Below, piece after piece: positions 1 through 7,103 of a DNA stretch of 13,595 nt. The DNA is taken from assembly GCA_947505995.1 (NCBI GenBank), contig CANNNB010000044.1:1-13595 (forward strand). Reading direction: 5' to 3'. Within the stretch, counting starts at the first letter, position 1, and every line of letters starts with the position of its first letter. Position numbers and translations under genes: made by a program. This DNA is from Comamonadaceae bacterium. Its GTDB lineage: Bacteria > Pseudomonadota > Gammaproteobacteria > Burkholderiales > Burkholderiaceae. Under the pieces are notes generated by a model. The model searched no databases. It was not told the origin of the DNA and worked only from the letters and a program-made list of their open reading frames with translations.

Positions 1-12
1 CCCGCTAACAAG

Positions 13-18
13 CATAAT
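13..18 (+). promoter_or_regulatory. possible -10 element for ssb
   Basis: The hexamer CATAAT matches the sigma-70 -10 consensus at 5 of 6 positions and lies 38 bases upstream of the ssb ATG. The matching -35 box would fall before the window, so this is only a suggestion. Confidence 0.25.
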
Positions 19-56
19 TGCACCTGTTCATCGCAAGAGATTTCAAGGAAACAAAC

Positions 57-548
57 ATGGCATCCGTCAACAAAGTCATTCTGATCGGCAACTGCGGCCG
101 TGACCCCGAAATTCGCTACCTGCCCTCTGGCCAGGCCGTGGCCAATATCAGCATCGCCACTACCAGCCGCCGCAAAGACCGCACGTCTGGTGAAACCGTT
201 GAGGACACTCAATGGCACCGCGTCACTTTCTATGACCGCTTGGCTGAAATTGCCGGCGAATATGTCAAAAAAGGCCGGCCCATTTACATCGAAGGCCGCC
301 TGAAATACGGCAAATACACCGACCAAGCCGGCGTTGAGAAAAACACCGTCGACATCATTGCCACCGAAATGCAATTGCTTGGCGCCCGTGAAGGCATGGG
401 CGGCCCCAGTGGTGGCGATGAAGATGGCGGCGCACCTGCGCGTCGACCCGCTGCAACTCGCCCAGCCGCTGCTGGCGCCCCAGCTGGCAAACCTGCCGCC
501 AAGCCTGCCAGTGGTTTTGACGACATGGACGACGATATTCCGTTTTAA
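57..548 (+). CDS. ssb: single-stranded DNA-binding protein SSB
   Basis: Binds and protects single-stranded DNA in replication, recombination and repair, and recruits partner enzymes through its acidic C-terminus. The 163-residue product has the family N-terminus MASVNKVILIGN, an OB-fold spanning about residues 1-110 with TQWHRVTFYDRLAE around Trp53, a flexible Ala/Pro/Gly-rich linker (about 111-152), and the acidic interaction tip ending DDDIPF. The start is ATG 57: it follows AAGGA at 45-49 with normal spacing and gives the conserved N-terminus, whereas an in-frame TTG at 18 would add 13 non-homologous residues. It stands apart from the following LysR gene by 81 nt. I see no convincing terminator in that gap. 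Length and tip match an ordinary bacterial housekeeping SSB; the family form is a homotetramer. Confidence 0.97.
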   Translation: MASVNKVILIGNCGRDPEIRYLPSGQAVANISIATTSRRKDRTSGETVEDTQWHRVTFYDRLAEIAGEYVKKGRPIYIEGRLKYGKYTDQAGVEKNTVDIIATEMQLLGAREGMGGPSGGDEDGGAPARRPAATRPAAAGAPAGKPAAKPASGFDDMDDDIPF

Positions 549-629
549 GCCGTTATCAGTTGTTCATAGCCGCAATGCTGCCATGACACCCATTGATCTG
601 TTGAATGTGTTGCGGGGCTAGAACGAACC

Positions 630-1583
630 ATGGAACTTCGGCAGTTGCGTGCGTTCGTTAAAGTGGTCGAAGTCGGCAGCATCAGCCGAGCCGCGCTTGA
701 CTTGAATGTGGTTCAGTCTGCTCTCAGTCAACAAATTACCAAGCTTGAAAGCGAGCTGTCTACCCGGCTCCTTCAGCGCTCGCCTCAGGGCGTCACACCG
801 ACCGAAGCGGGCGTCGCCTTTTTCCGCGAAGCCCAACTCACGCTAAGGCATGCTGAACAAGCCGTTCGCGCTGCCCAAGAATCGCGCTTGTCTGGCACCG
901 TCAGTGTGGGCATGGCACCCACCACGGCCGCGGTGTTGGGCATGCCTTTGATGCGTGCCCTGAGAGAGCGTTATCCTGATGTTCGTCTGCACATGGTGGA
1001 AAGTTTGTCTGGCCACCTGACAAGCATGTTGAATGCGCGCCAGCTAGATTTAGCGGTTTTGTTTGACTCCCATCTGTTGCCCAGCCCCGATTTGAAAACA
1101 GCGCGACGCTGGAGCGTCATGCCGCTTTTAGAGGAGGATTTGTTCTTCATCAGCGCCAAAAAGAACACCCGCGCAAAAATGCCCAACACCCTCAAATTGA
1201 GCCAGTTGAAGCATGAGGCGCTCATTTTGCCAACGGGACCGCATGGCCTCAGAAGTACGCTCGATGCCGCCTTCGCAAGGATCAAACTGGTGCCCAATGT
1301 GGTCTTGGAAATTGACTCATTGGCCTTGCTGATGGATGCTGTCGATGCAGGCTTGGGCGCCACTCTGCAACCTTGGGCCGCTGTGGCCAGATTTCCTGAT
1401 GCCGGGCAAAGGTTCCACATGGCACGCATTTCGACAGCCAATGTCCAGCGCGTCAATGTGCTTTGCAGTTTGTCCGAGGATGAATTGTCGCCAGTTGCTT
1501 TGGCAGCGCGCGTGGTTTTGAAAGACTGCGCTCAGCAACTTGTCTCCCAAGGGGTTTGGACCGGCGCGCGCGTCACGTCCTAA
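630..1583 (+). CDS. LysR-family transcriptional regulator, probable TcuR-like
   Basis: A DNA-binding regulator of 317 residues, the usual LysR length. The N-terminal winged helix-turn-helix is clear: MELRQLRAFVKVVEVGSIS, followed by the recognition region with VVQSALSQQITKLESEL (about 28-44) and the GVTPTEAG turn. The effector-binding domain begins near residue 90 (GTVSVGMAPTTAA) and runs to the end. It lies upstream of and in the same direction as the SDR-tcuA-tcuB genes. In Salmonella the LysR protein TcuR, encoded beside tcuABC, activates that operon in response to tricarballylate. I infer the same role here from position; the sequence alone cannot fix the ligand. No strong Shine-Dalgarno precedes ATG 630. 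The 124-nt gap downstream holds inverted repeats that could be its operator. Confidence 0.9.
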   Translation: MELRQLRAFVKVVEVGSISRAALDLNVVQSALSQQITKLESELSTRLLQRSPQGVTPTEAGVAFFREAQLTLRHAEQAVRAAQESRLSGTVSVGMAPTTAAVLGMPLMRALRERYPDVRLHMVESLSGHLTSMLNARQLDLAVLFDSHLLPSPDLKTARRWSVMPLLEEDLFFISAKKNTRAKMPNTLKLSQLKHEALILPTGPHGLRSTLDAAFARIKLVPNVVLEIDSLALLMDAVDAGLGATLQPWAAVARFPDAGQRFHMARISTANVQRVNVLCSLSEDELSPVALAARVVLKDCAQQLVSQGVWTGARVTS

Positions 1584-1599
1584 TTGAGAGTTCGTGTGC

Positions 1600-1637
1600 G
1601 GGGTATCACTTTTATTGATACCCCAATCCTTTTGGGG
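1600..1637 (+). repeat. two overlapping, mutually exclusive inverted repeats between LysR and SDR genes
   Basis: The first repeat is GGGGTATCA at 1600-1608 paired with TGATACCCC at 1616-1624, with a 7-nt loop and no mismatch. The second is CCCCAA at 1621-1626 paired with TTGGGG at 1632-1637, with a 5-nt loop. They share the CCCC at 1621-1624, so only one can form in RNA at a time. The first begins 17 nt after the LysR stop. Neither is followed by a clean T-run, so a classic intrinsic terminator is doubtful. Alternatives are a repressor or LysR operator, since a perfect dyad suits a protein dimer, or an attenuator-like switch before the SDR-tcuAB genes. Confidence 0.5.
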
Positions 1638-1640
1638 CTG

Positions 1641-1656
1641 ATCAATGGCCCTTGAT
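1641..1656 (+). promoter_or_regulatory. possible LysR-type operator dyad
   Basis: ATCAA at 1641-1645 and TTGAT at 1652-1656 form an inverted repeat with a 6-bp centre, 52 bp before the SDR start. LysR sites are AT-rich interrupted dyads, usually T-N11-A. This one is close but one base too long, so the assignment is tentative. No convincing -35/-10 pair is visible nearby, which would fit an activator-dependent promoter. Confidence 0.3.
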
Positions 1657-1707
1657 GGCAGTTAAAGTGACAAGCATCACAATAACATTCATCGAAAAAG
1701 GGACACC

Positions 1708-2463
1708 ATGGACTTGCAACTCAAAGACAAAACAGCGCTTGTGACAGGTGCCAGCGTCGGCATTGGCCGCGGCATTGCCAAAGCTTTGGCCGCAGAAGGC
1801 GTGAAACTGGCCATCTCAGCACGCCGCGCCGACAAGTTGCAAGAAGTGGCCGATGAAATCGTGGCGGCCGGTGGTTATCGTCCCGTCATCATTGAATCAG
1901 ACCTTTATCCTGAAGACGCTGCCGCCAAACTCACGTCGGCTGCCATTCAAGGCTTGGGCCATGTTGACATCTTGGTCAACAACGCAGGCGGTTCACGCAG
2001 CTTCAAAGATTTGCATGTGAGTGAAGAAGCTTGGCAGGAGGCCATGACACTGAACTTTCACCGCCCACGCCAAGTGGCCGATGCCTTGGTGGATCAAATG
2101 ATTGCGCGCAAATGGGGCCGCATCATCAACATCACTGGCAAGAGTGAGCCCGATCATGTGAACGGTGCTTTCTGTGCCAAGGCCGGTATTCACAGTTGGG
2201 CCAAAGGCTTGTCACGCATGGTGGGCCCGCATGGCATTACCGTGAACTGTATCCCGCCTGGCCGAATTCACTCTGAGCAAATCTTTCGCAATTACACCCC
2301 TGAATACCGTCAGTGGCAGTGCGAAAACGAAATCCCCATGGGCCGCTATGGCGAACCCGAAGACATGGCCAATTTAGTGACCTTCTTGTCATCGCCTTTG
2401 GCCAGCTACATCACGGGTGCTGTGATTCCAGTGGACGGCGGTTTGCGCCGCTACCAGTTCTAA
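1708..2463 (+). CDS. SDR-family protein lacking the catalytic tyrosine
   Basis: A 251-residue classical-size short-chain dehydrogenase/reductase fold. Visible motifs are the nucleotide-binding TGASVGIG (13-20), ARR near 38-40 (basic residues that often favour NADP), NNAG (91-94), the structural Asn116, and the C-terminal PPGRI and PVDGG segments. The active site is abnormal. Conserved Lys158 is present in AFCAKAG, but the position four residues earlier, normally Tyr of YxxxK, is Ala154, and the usual Ser region reads NITGKSEP. A standard ketoreductase mechanism therefore looks unlikely, though cofactor binding may remain. ATG 1708 follows AAAAAGGGA at suitable spacing. It precedes tcuA by 17 nt and should be co-transcribed. 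Automatic tools would probably label it 3-oxoacyl-ACP reductase, which I would not trust; its substrate is unknown. Confidence 0.88.
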   Translation: MDLQLKDKTALVTGASVGIGRGIAKALAAEGVKLAISARRADKLQEVADEIVAAGGYRPVIIESDLYPEDAAAKLTSAAIQGLGHVDILVNNAGGSRSFKDLHVSEEAWQEAMTLNFHRPRQVADALVDQMIARKWGRIINITGKSEPDHVNGAFCAKAGIHSWAKGLSRMVGPHGITVNCIPPGRIHSEQIFRNYTPEYRQWQCENEIPMGRYGEPEDMANLVTFLSSPLASYITGAVIPVDGGLRRYQF

Positions 2464-2480
2464 ATGTCGGAGTACCTTTC

Positions 2481-3971
2481 ATGAGCCTGGATGTTTTGGT
2501 CATTGGGGGTGGCAACGCAGCCTTGAGTGCGGCACTCATGGCCCGCGAAGCAGGGGCCAGTGTCATGGTGCTTGAGTCTGCGCCTCGCGAATGGCGTGGT
2601 GGCAATTCCATGCACACCCGCAACTTGCGCTGCATGCACGATGCGCCGCAAGATGTGTTGGAAGAAGCCTATTCTGAGGAAGAGTTTTGGCAAGATCTGC
2701 TGAAGGTGACCGGCGGCCTGACCAACGAGCACATGGCGCGTTTGGCCATTCGCCATTCGCACCACTGCAGGCCTTGGATGGTCAAGCACGGCGTTAGATT
2801 TCAACCCTCACTGTCAGGCGCTTTGCATACGGCACGAACCAATGCCTTTTTCATGGGCGGTGGCAAAGCCTTGATCAATGCTTATTACAGAAGTGCAGAA
2901 AAGTTAGGGATCCAAATTCAGTACAACGCTGAAGTCAATGAAATCGACATTGAAAATGGCGTTTTCAAGGCTGCAATCGTGACTCACAAAACGCCTACGG
3001 GCGAGCTACTTCGAACAGAGCGAGTGACCGCCAAAACATGTGTGATGGCTGCTGGTGGTTTTGAATCCAACTTGGGCTGGCTGCGTGAAGCTTGGGGTCA
3101 AAATGAGCTGGGTGAATTTCCAGCTGACAATTTTTTAATTCGCGGTACCAAATTCAACCAAGGCACATTGCTCAAGCACCTGCTGAATGCGGGAGCCGAT
3201 CAAATTGGCGATCCTACCCAAGCGCACATGGTGGCCATTGATGCTCGCGCACCTTTGTACGACGGCGGCATTTGCACGCGCATCGACTGTGTGTCTTTGG
3301 GCGTGGTGGTGAACAAAAACGCTGAGCGGTTTTACGACGAAGGCGAAGATTTTTGGCCCAAGCGCTACGCTATTTGGGGCCGCTTGGTGGCTCAGCAACC
3401 AGGTCAAATTGGCTTCTCCATTTCAGATGCCAAGGCAGTGGGTCGCTTTATGCCGCCGGTGTTTGAAGGCACCGTTGCGCAAACGCTGCCAGAACTTGCG
3501 CAAAAGCTAGGCTTGAATGTGGCCACCTTCATGGCCACCTTGAACGCCTACAACAAAGCTTGTGTGCCCGGCCATTTTGACCACACCGTGTTGGACGATT
3601 GTCATACCGAAGGCCTGTCGCCTGCAAAGACACATTGGGCCTTGCCACTTGATACAGCACCCTTTTATGCCTATCCCGTTAAACCGGGCATCACCTTCAC
3701 CTATTTGGGCTTGAAAACCGATGACACCACAGCCGTCCGCTTTGACAATCAGCCAAGCCCTAATTTGTTTGTGTCTGGCGAGATGATGGCCGGCAACGTT
3801 TTAGGCAAAGGCTACACCGCAGGTGTTGGCATGACCATTGGCACGGCTTTTGGCCGTATTTCTGGGCAGCAAGCAGCACGGGCTGCTTTGGGCATTCCTG
3901 ACGCGGTGCCACGTTTGGCAACACAGGTGATGCAAGGCACAGCTGACAGGGATACGCGCGTTACCGCTTGA
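2481..3971 (+). CDS. tcuA: FAD-dependent tricarballylate dehydrogenase TcuA
   Basis: Predicted to oxidise tricarballylate to cis-aconitate, which can enter the TCA cycle; FADH2 is re-oxidised through TcuB. The 496-residue protein belongs to the succinate dehydrogenase/fumarate reductase flavoprotein type. It has an N-terminal Rossmann dinucleotide site [17 protein letters not shown], an acidic strand end ([14 protein letters not shown]), [15 protein letters not shown] characteristic of TcuA, a second FAD segment ([11 protein letters not shown]), and the C-terminal [19 protein letters not shown] that closes the FAD site. The start is ATG 2481: CGGAG lies at 2468-2472, the product begins directly at the Rossmann strand, and the open frame further upstream overlaps the SDR gene. 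Its stop is 10 nt before tcuB. Assignment rests on recalled similarity to the Salmonella enzyme plus the TcuB neighbour; a related organic-acid substrate remains possible. Confidence 0.88.
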   Translation: MSLDVLVIGGGNAALSAALMAREAGASVMVLESAPREWRGGNSMHTRNLRCMHDAPQDVLEEAYSEEEFWQDLLKVTGGLTNEHMARLAIRHSHHCRPWMVKHGVRFQPSLSGALHTARTNAFFMGGGKALINAYYRSAEKLGIQIQYNAEVNEIDIENGVFKAAIVTHKTPTGELLRTERVTAKTCVMAAGGFESNLGWLREAWGQNELGEFPADNFLIRGTKFNQGTLLKHLLNAGADQIGDPTQAHMVAIDARAPLYDGGICTRIDCVSLGVVVNKNAERFYDEGEDFWPKRYAIWGRLVAQQPGQIGFSISDAKAVGRFMPPVFEGTVAQTLPELAQKLGLNVATFMATLNAYNKACVPGHFDHTVLDDCHTEGLSPAKTHWALPLDTAPFYAYPVKPGITFTYLGLKTDDTTAVRFDNQPSPNLFVSGEMMAGNVLGKGYTAGVGMTIGTAFGRISGQQAARAALGIPDAVPRLATQVMQGTADRDTRVTA

Positions 3972-3981
3972 ATACAACACC

Positions 3982-5154
3982 ATGCAAACACTTCAACAAC
4001 TGACTCAAGAAGCGCAGGCTTTAGCGCGCGGTGAAATCGTTTTAACGGGCGCTGAAAAAGAGGTGGCGCGGCAACTTCAAATTTGCAATGGCTGCCGCTA
4101 TTGCGAAGGCTTCTGCGCAGTGTTTCCCGCCATGACGCGGCGCTTGGAATTTGGCAAAGCAGACATTCATTATTTGGCCAATTTGTGCCACAACTGCGGT
4201 GCGTGTTTGCACGCTTGCCAATATGCGCCGCCGCATGAATTTGCCATCAATGTGCCTAAGTCGATGGCCACGGTGCGTGGACAAACCTACGCAGATTACG
4301 CTTGGCCCAAAGCCTTGGGCGGACTCTATAAAAGCAACGGCCTGACTGTGTCAATGGCCTTGGCCTTCAGCTTGAGTTTGTTTTTGATCTTGGCCATTCA
4401 AAGCAACGGCACGCTGTGGGGTGGCCCTGTGGAAAATAGTTTTTATGCCATCTTCCCTCACAACCTCATGGTGAGCATGTTTGCGCCTATTTTCCTGTGG
4501 TCTGTATTGGCTCTGGCTTTGGGTGTGACAAAGTTTTGGCGTGAAGTCACGCCGGCTACCAGTGGTGCACCTTTGAGTTCGCCAGCAGCCACTGAGGCGG
4601 CGCACGATGTTTTGCGTTTGAAATACTTGGGCGGTGGCCATGGCGATGGTTGCAACAACGAAGACGACGCTTTCACGCTAGCGCGCAAACGCATGCACCA
4701 CCTCACGTTCTATGGTTTTATGTTGTGCTTTGCCGCTACCAGCGTTGCCACCCTGTATCACTACGCGTTTGGTTGGCCTGCACCTTATGACTTCACCAGC
4801 TTGCCCAAAATATTGGGCACCGTGGGGGGTATTTCATTGGCGCTGGGCACCTTGGGTTTGTGGCGCTTGAATTTGGCGCGCGACCCTCAGCATGGCGATG
4901 TTCAACAGCGTCCCATGGACCGCGGATTCATTGCCTTGTTGTTCTTCATCAGTGTGACTGGCTTGGCTTTGATGCTGTCCAAAAACACCGCTGCCATGCC
5001 TGTGTTGTTGGCTGTGCATTTGGGCACCGTCATGGCCTTGTTCTTAACCTTGCCCTACGGCAAATTTGCGCACGGAATTTTCAGAACAGCAGCGCTACTG
5101 AGGTTTGCAGTTGAAAAGAGGCAGCCCAGCAAGCTAACTTTGGGTTCTGAATAA
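3982..5154 (+). CDS. tcuB: tricarballylate utilization protein TcuB, Fe-S/membrane electron carrier
   Basis: Passes electrons from the reduced flavin of TcuA into the membrane electron-transport chain. In the 390-residue product, an N-terminal soluble domain carries two CxxCxxCxxxC motifs, at Cys35/38/41/45 and Cys69/72/75/79, as expected for two [4Fe-4S] clusters. About six hydrophobic segments follow (roughly 121-140, 160-183, 239-262, 277-295, 313-333, 338-358). His239 and His240 lie just before the third segment and His260 near its end; these are possible heme or quinone-site residues, but that is a guess. Length agrees with Salmonella TcuB, about 380 residues. There is no good Shine-Dalgarno before ATG 3982; the 10-nt gap after tcuA suggests translational coupling. 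It ends the cluster, with mnmA converging 2 nt away and no tcuC. Confidence 0.9.
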   Translation: MQTLQQLTQEAQALARGEIVLTGAEKEVARQLQICNGCRYCEGFCAVFPAMTRRLEFGKADIHYLANLCHNCGACLHACQYAPPHEFAINVPKSMATVRGQTYADYAWPKALGGLYKSNGLTVSMALAFSLSLFLILAIQSNGTLWGGPVENSFYAIFPHNLMVSMFAPIFLWSVLALALGVTKFWREVTPATSGAPLSSPAATEAAHDVLRLKYLGGGHGDGCNNEDDAFTLARKRMHHLTFYGFMLCFAATSVATLYHYAFGWPAPYDFTSLPKILGTVGGISLALGTLGLWRLNLARDPQHGDVQQRPMDRGFIALLFFISVTGLALMLSKNTAAMPVLLAVHLGTVMALFLTLPYGKFAHGIFRTAALLRFAVEKRQPSKLTLGSE

Positions 5155-5156
5155 GA

Positions 5157-6275
5157 TCATGTCAAGGTCACAGCCGAGTTGATCACGCCACCGCCTAAGC
5201 AAACTTCGCCGTCATACAACACGGCACTTTGACCCGGCGTCACAGCCCATTGGCTTTCATCAAACGACAAGCCAAACTCAGCCGCATTGGGCGACACCAA
5301 TGCGCAGTGTGCATCGGCTTGTCGATAGCGTGTTTTAGCTGCATACATGCCTGCTGTAGGTGCACTGCCTGAACACCAACTGGCGTCAGCAGCCTCAAGT
5401 TGAGGTGACAAGAGCCAAGGGTGATCATGCCCTTGCACCACCCATAAAATATTTTTTTCCATGTCTTTGCGAGCCACAAACCAAGGCGTGTGTTCGCCCC
5501 CACCCCGCTGCGCGCCTTTGGCTTTGATGCCGCCAATGCCCAAGCCTTGGCGTTGGCCCAAGGTGTAAAAACTCAAGCCCACATGCTTGCCAATGGTTCT
5601 GCCTGTTTCATCTTTGATGAGGCCAGGTTCTTTGGAAATGTAGCGATTTAAAAAATCCCTGAAGGGACGCTCGCCAATGAAGCAAATGCCTGTTGAGTCT
5701 TTCTTCTTGGCGTTGGGCAAACCAATTTCTTCGGCAATTTGCCTAACCTGCTTTTTGAGCAACTCACCCACTGGAAATAAAGTTTTAGACAGTTGCGCTT
5801 GATTCAATCGGTGCAAAAAATAACTTTGGTCTTTGCTGTTGTCCAAGCCTTTTAGCAATTCATGCCGACCCTTCGATTCGTTCAAGCGAACGCGCGCGTA
5901 ATGGCCTGTGGCAATTTTTTCTGCACCAACATGCATGGCGTGGTCTAGGAAAGATTTGAACTTGATTTCGGCATTGCAAAGAATGTCGGGATTGGGCGTA
6001 CGGCCGGCTTGGTACTCCCGCAGAAATTCTGCAAAAACGCGGTCTTTGTAATCGACTGCAAAGTTGACGTGCTCTATTTCAATGCCCAACACATCGGCCA
6101 CGGCAGCGGCATCGACAAAGTCGATGTTGGCAGAACAATACTCGCTGTCGTCGTCGTCTTCCCAATTTTTCATGAAAATGCCAAGCACTTCGTGGCCTTG
6201 CTTTTTCAATAAGTGAGCGGTGACTGCGGAGTCGACGCCGCCAGACAAACCCACAACAATTCGGTGATGCTTCAT
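5157..6275 (-). CDS. mnmA: tRNA-specific 2-thiouridylase MnmA
   Basis: Uses ATP and a relayed persulfide sulfur to make 2-thiouridine at wobble position 34 of tRNAs for Lys, Glu and Gln. The 372-residue protein matches the family length (E. coli 368). It shows the PP-loop SGGVDSAV at 11-18, [11 protein letters not shown] (32-42), the first catalytic cysteine Cys100 in [26 protein letters not shown], and the second cysteine Cys198 in [11 protein letters not shown]. The C-terminal beta-barrel runs to the end. The start is the ATG at 6275, giving [16 protein letters not shown]; an in-frame extension of 40 residues upstream is not family-like and would run into the divergent transglycosylase gene. 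Only 43 bp separate the two divergent starts, so their promoters must be interleaved. All catalytic residues are intact. Confidence 0.96.
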   Translation of the reverse strand: MKHHRIVVGLSGGVDSAVTAHLLKKQGHEVLGIFMKNWEDDDDSEYCSANIDFVDAAAVADVLGIEIEHVNFAVDYKDRVFAEFLREYQAGRTPNPDILCNAEIKFKSFLDHAMHVGAEKIATGHYARVRLNESKGRHELLKGLDNSKDQSYFLHRLNQAQLSKTLFPVGELLKKQVRQIAEEIGLPNAKKKDSTGICFIGERPFRDFLNRYISKEPGLIKDETGRTIGKHVGLSFYTLGQRQGLGIGGIKAKGAQRGGGEHTPWFVARKDMEKNILWVVQGHDHPWLLSPQLEAADASWCSGSAPTAGMYAAKTRYRQADAHCALVSPNAAEFGLSFDESQWAVTPGQSAVLYDGEVCLGGGVINSAVTLT

Positions 6276-6318
6276 GGCGCCAATTATCCCCTGATCTAAA
6301 TACCTATACTTGCACCTG

Positions 6319-7068
6319 ATGTCATTCAATTCAAACCTTTCCAAACTGGCCAAAGTGAGAGCGGCTGTCAGCGTCTTTTTGCAAGATGTTGGCAAAGGCG
6401 TTTTCAGCCTGACGCACAGTGGCTTGGCGATGCTTGGGTTGGTGGTAGTTATTGGCCTAGGCGTCGCCCTTTTTCGGCCAGATATCTTGGCTCAAACTGA
6501 GTCGAATGTGTATGAGTGGCTTCGTTCGCGACAATTTAGCTTGTGGTGGGAGCCGCAAAACACGGCTGACCGCGCCACGGCCACCGATTTGAAAGACATT
6601 CCGCGCAAGCAAGCGGCTGTCGCGGCATGGTTGGCCAGTAAATACAGGGTCGCGCCTGAGCCCATTGCCGCCTTGGTGGCCGAGGCTTATGCGCTCTCAG
6701 AGACGACCAAAATCAAACCGCACTTGATTTTGGCGGTGATGGCCATTGAATCGAGTTTTCATCCCTACATTCAAAGTCAAGCGGGTGCGCAGGGATTGAT
6801 GCAGGTGATGACCGACATTCACATCAAAAAATACGACAAATACGGCGGCAAATTGGCAGCTTTTGACCCGTTGACCAACCTGCGGGTTGGCACACAGGTG
6901 CTTCATGAGTACATTCGCTTGAAAGGTGGCGTCGTAGAAGATGGACTGCTTTTTTACCTAGGTGGTGATGCCCTGCAGAGTGATACGGGTTATGTTGCCA
7001 AAGTCCTTGCAGAGCAAGCGCGCTTAGACGAAGTGGCTGCAGGTCAAAAAGTTAGCACACAACCCTGA
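6319..7068 (+). CDS. membrane-anchored lytic transglycosylase, SLT domain
   Basis: Predicted to cleave peptidoglycan glycan strands, forming 1,6-anhydro-muropeptides, on the periplasmic face of the inner membrane. The 249-residue product has a basic N-terminus, one hydrophobic segment (about 35-53, [18 protein letters not shown]) best read as an uncleaved anchor, a linker, and a C-terminal SLT family 1 domain. The catalytic glutamate is Glu144 in [15 protein letters not shown], followed by [10 protein letters not shown] and [13 protein letters not shown]. The late motif usually written YNxG reads FYLGG here, so the Asn is replaced by Leu, although TGYVAKVL follows as expected. ATG 6319 is chosen over a TTG at 6310; neither has a strong ribosome site. 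It begins a co-directional run with the acyl-CoA ligase and nucleosidase. Confidence 0.87.
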   Translation: MSFNSNLSKLAKVRAAVSVFLQDVGKGVFSLTHSGLAMLGLVVVIGLGVALFRPDILAQTESNVYEWLRSRQFSLWWEPQNTADRATATDLKDIPRKQAAVAAWLASKYRVAPEPIAALVAEAYALSETTKIKPHLILAVMAIESSFHPYIQSQAGAQGLMQVMTDIHIKKYDKYGGKLAAFDPLTNLRVGTQVLHEYIRLKGGVVEDGLLFYLGGDALQSDTGYVAKVLAEQARLDEVAAGQKVSTQP

Positions 7069-7082
7069 AAGTGGTGAAACAT

Positions 7083-7103
7083 ATGGTGAAAGTGATCGAG
7101 TGA
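7083..7103 (+). other. six-codon upstream ORF ending on the fadD start
   Basis: ATG 7083 opens a mini-ORF encoding MVKVIE whose TGA (7101-7103) overlaps the fadD ATG as TGATG. Just before and across it, the octamer TGGTGAAA occurs twice, 4 nt apart. Such an arrangement could allow termination-reinitiation coupling. It may equally be chance in a short gap; I see no strong ribosome site for it. Confidence 0.2.

Noticed and set aside
18..56. TTG start extending ssb by 13 residues
   Set aside because: The extension is not SSB-like. ATG 57 has a ribosome site and gives the conserved N-terminus.
971..1456. 161-codon antisense frame in the LysR gene
   Set aside because: It has no recognisable motif or ribosome site, and lies entirely within a well-formed LysR effector domain.
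2313..2480. 56-residue N-terminal extension of tcuA
   Set aside because: It lies inside the SDR gene in another frame. The Rossmann strand and a ribosome site support ATG 2481.
6276..6395. 40-residue N-terminal extension of mnmA
   Set aside because: It precedes the conserved [16 protein letters not shown] start and overlaps the divergent transglycosylase gene.
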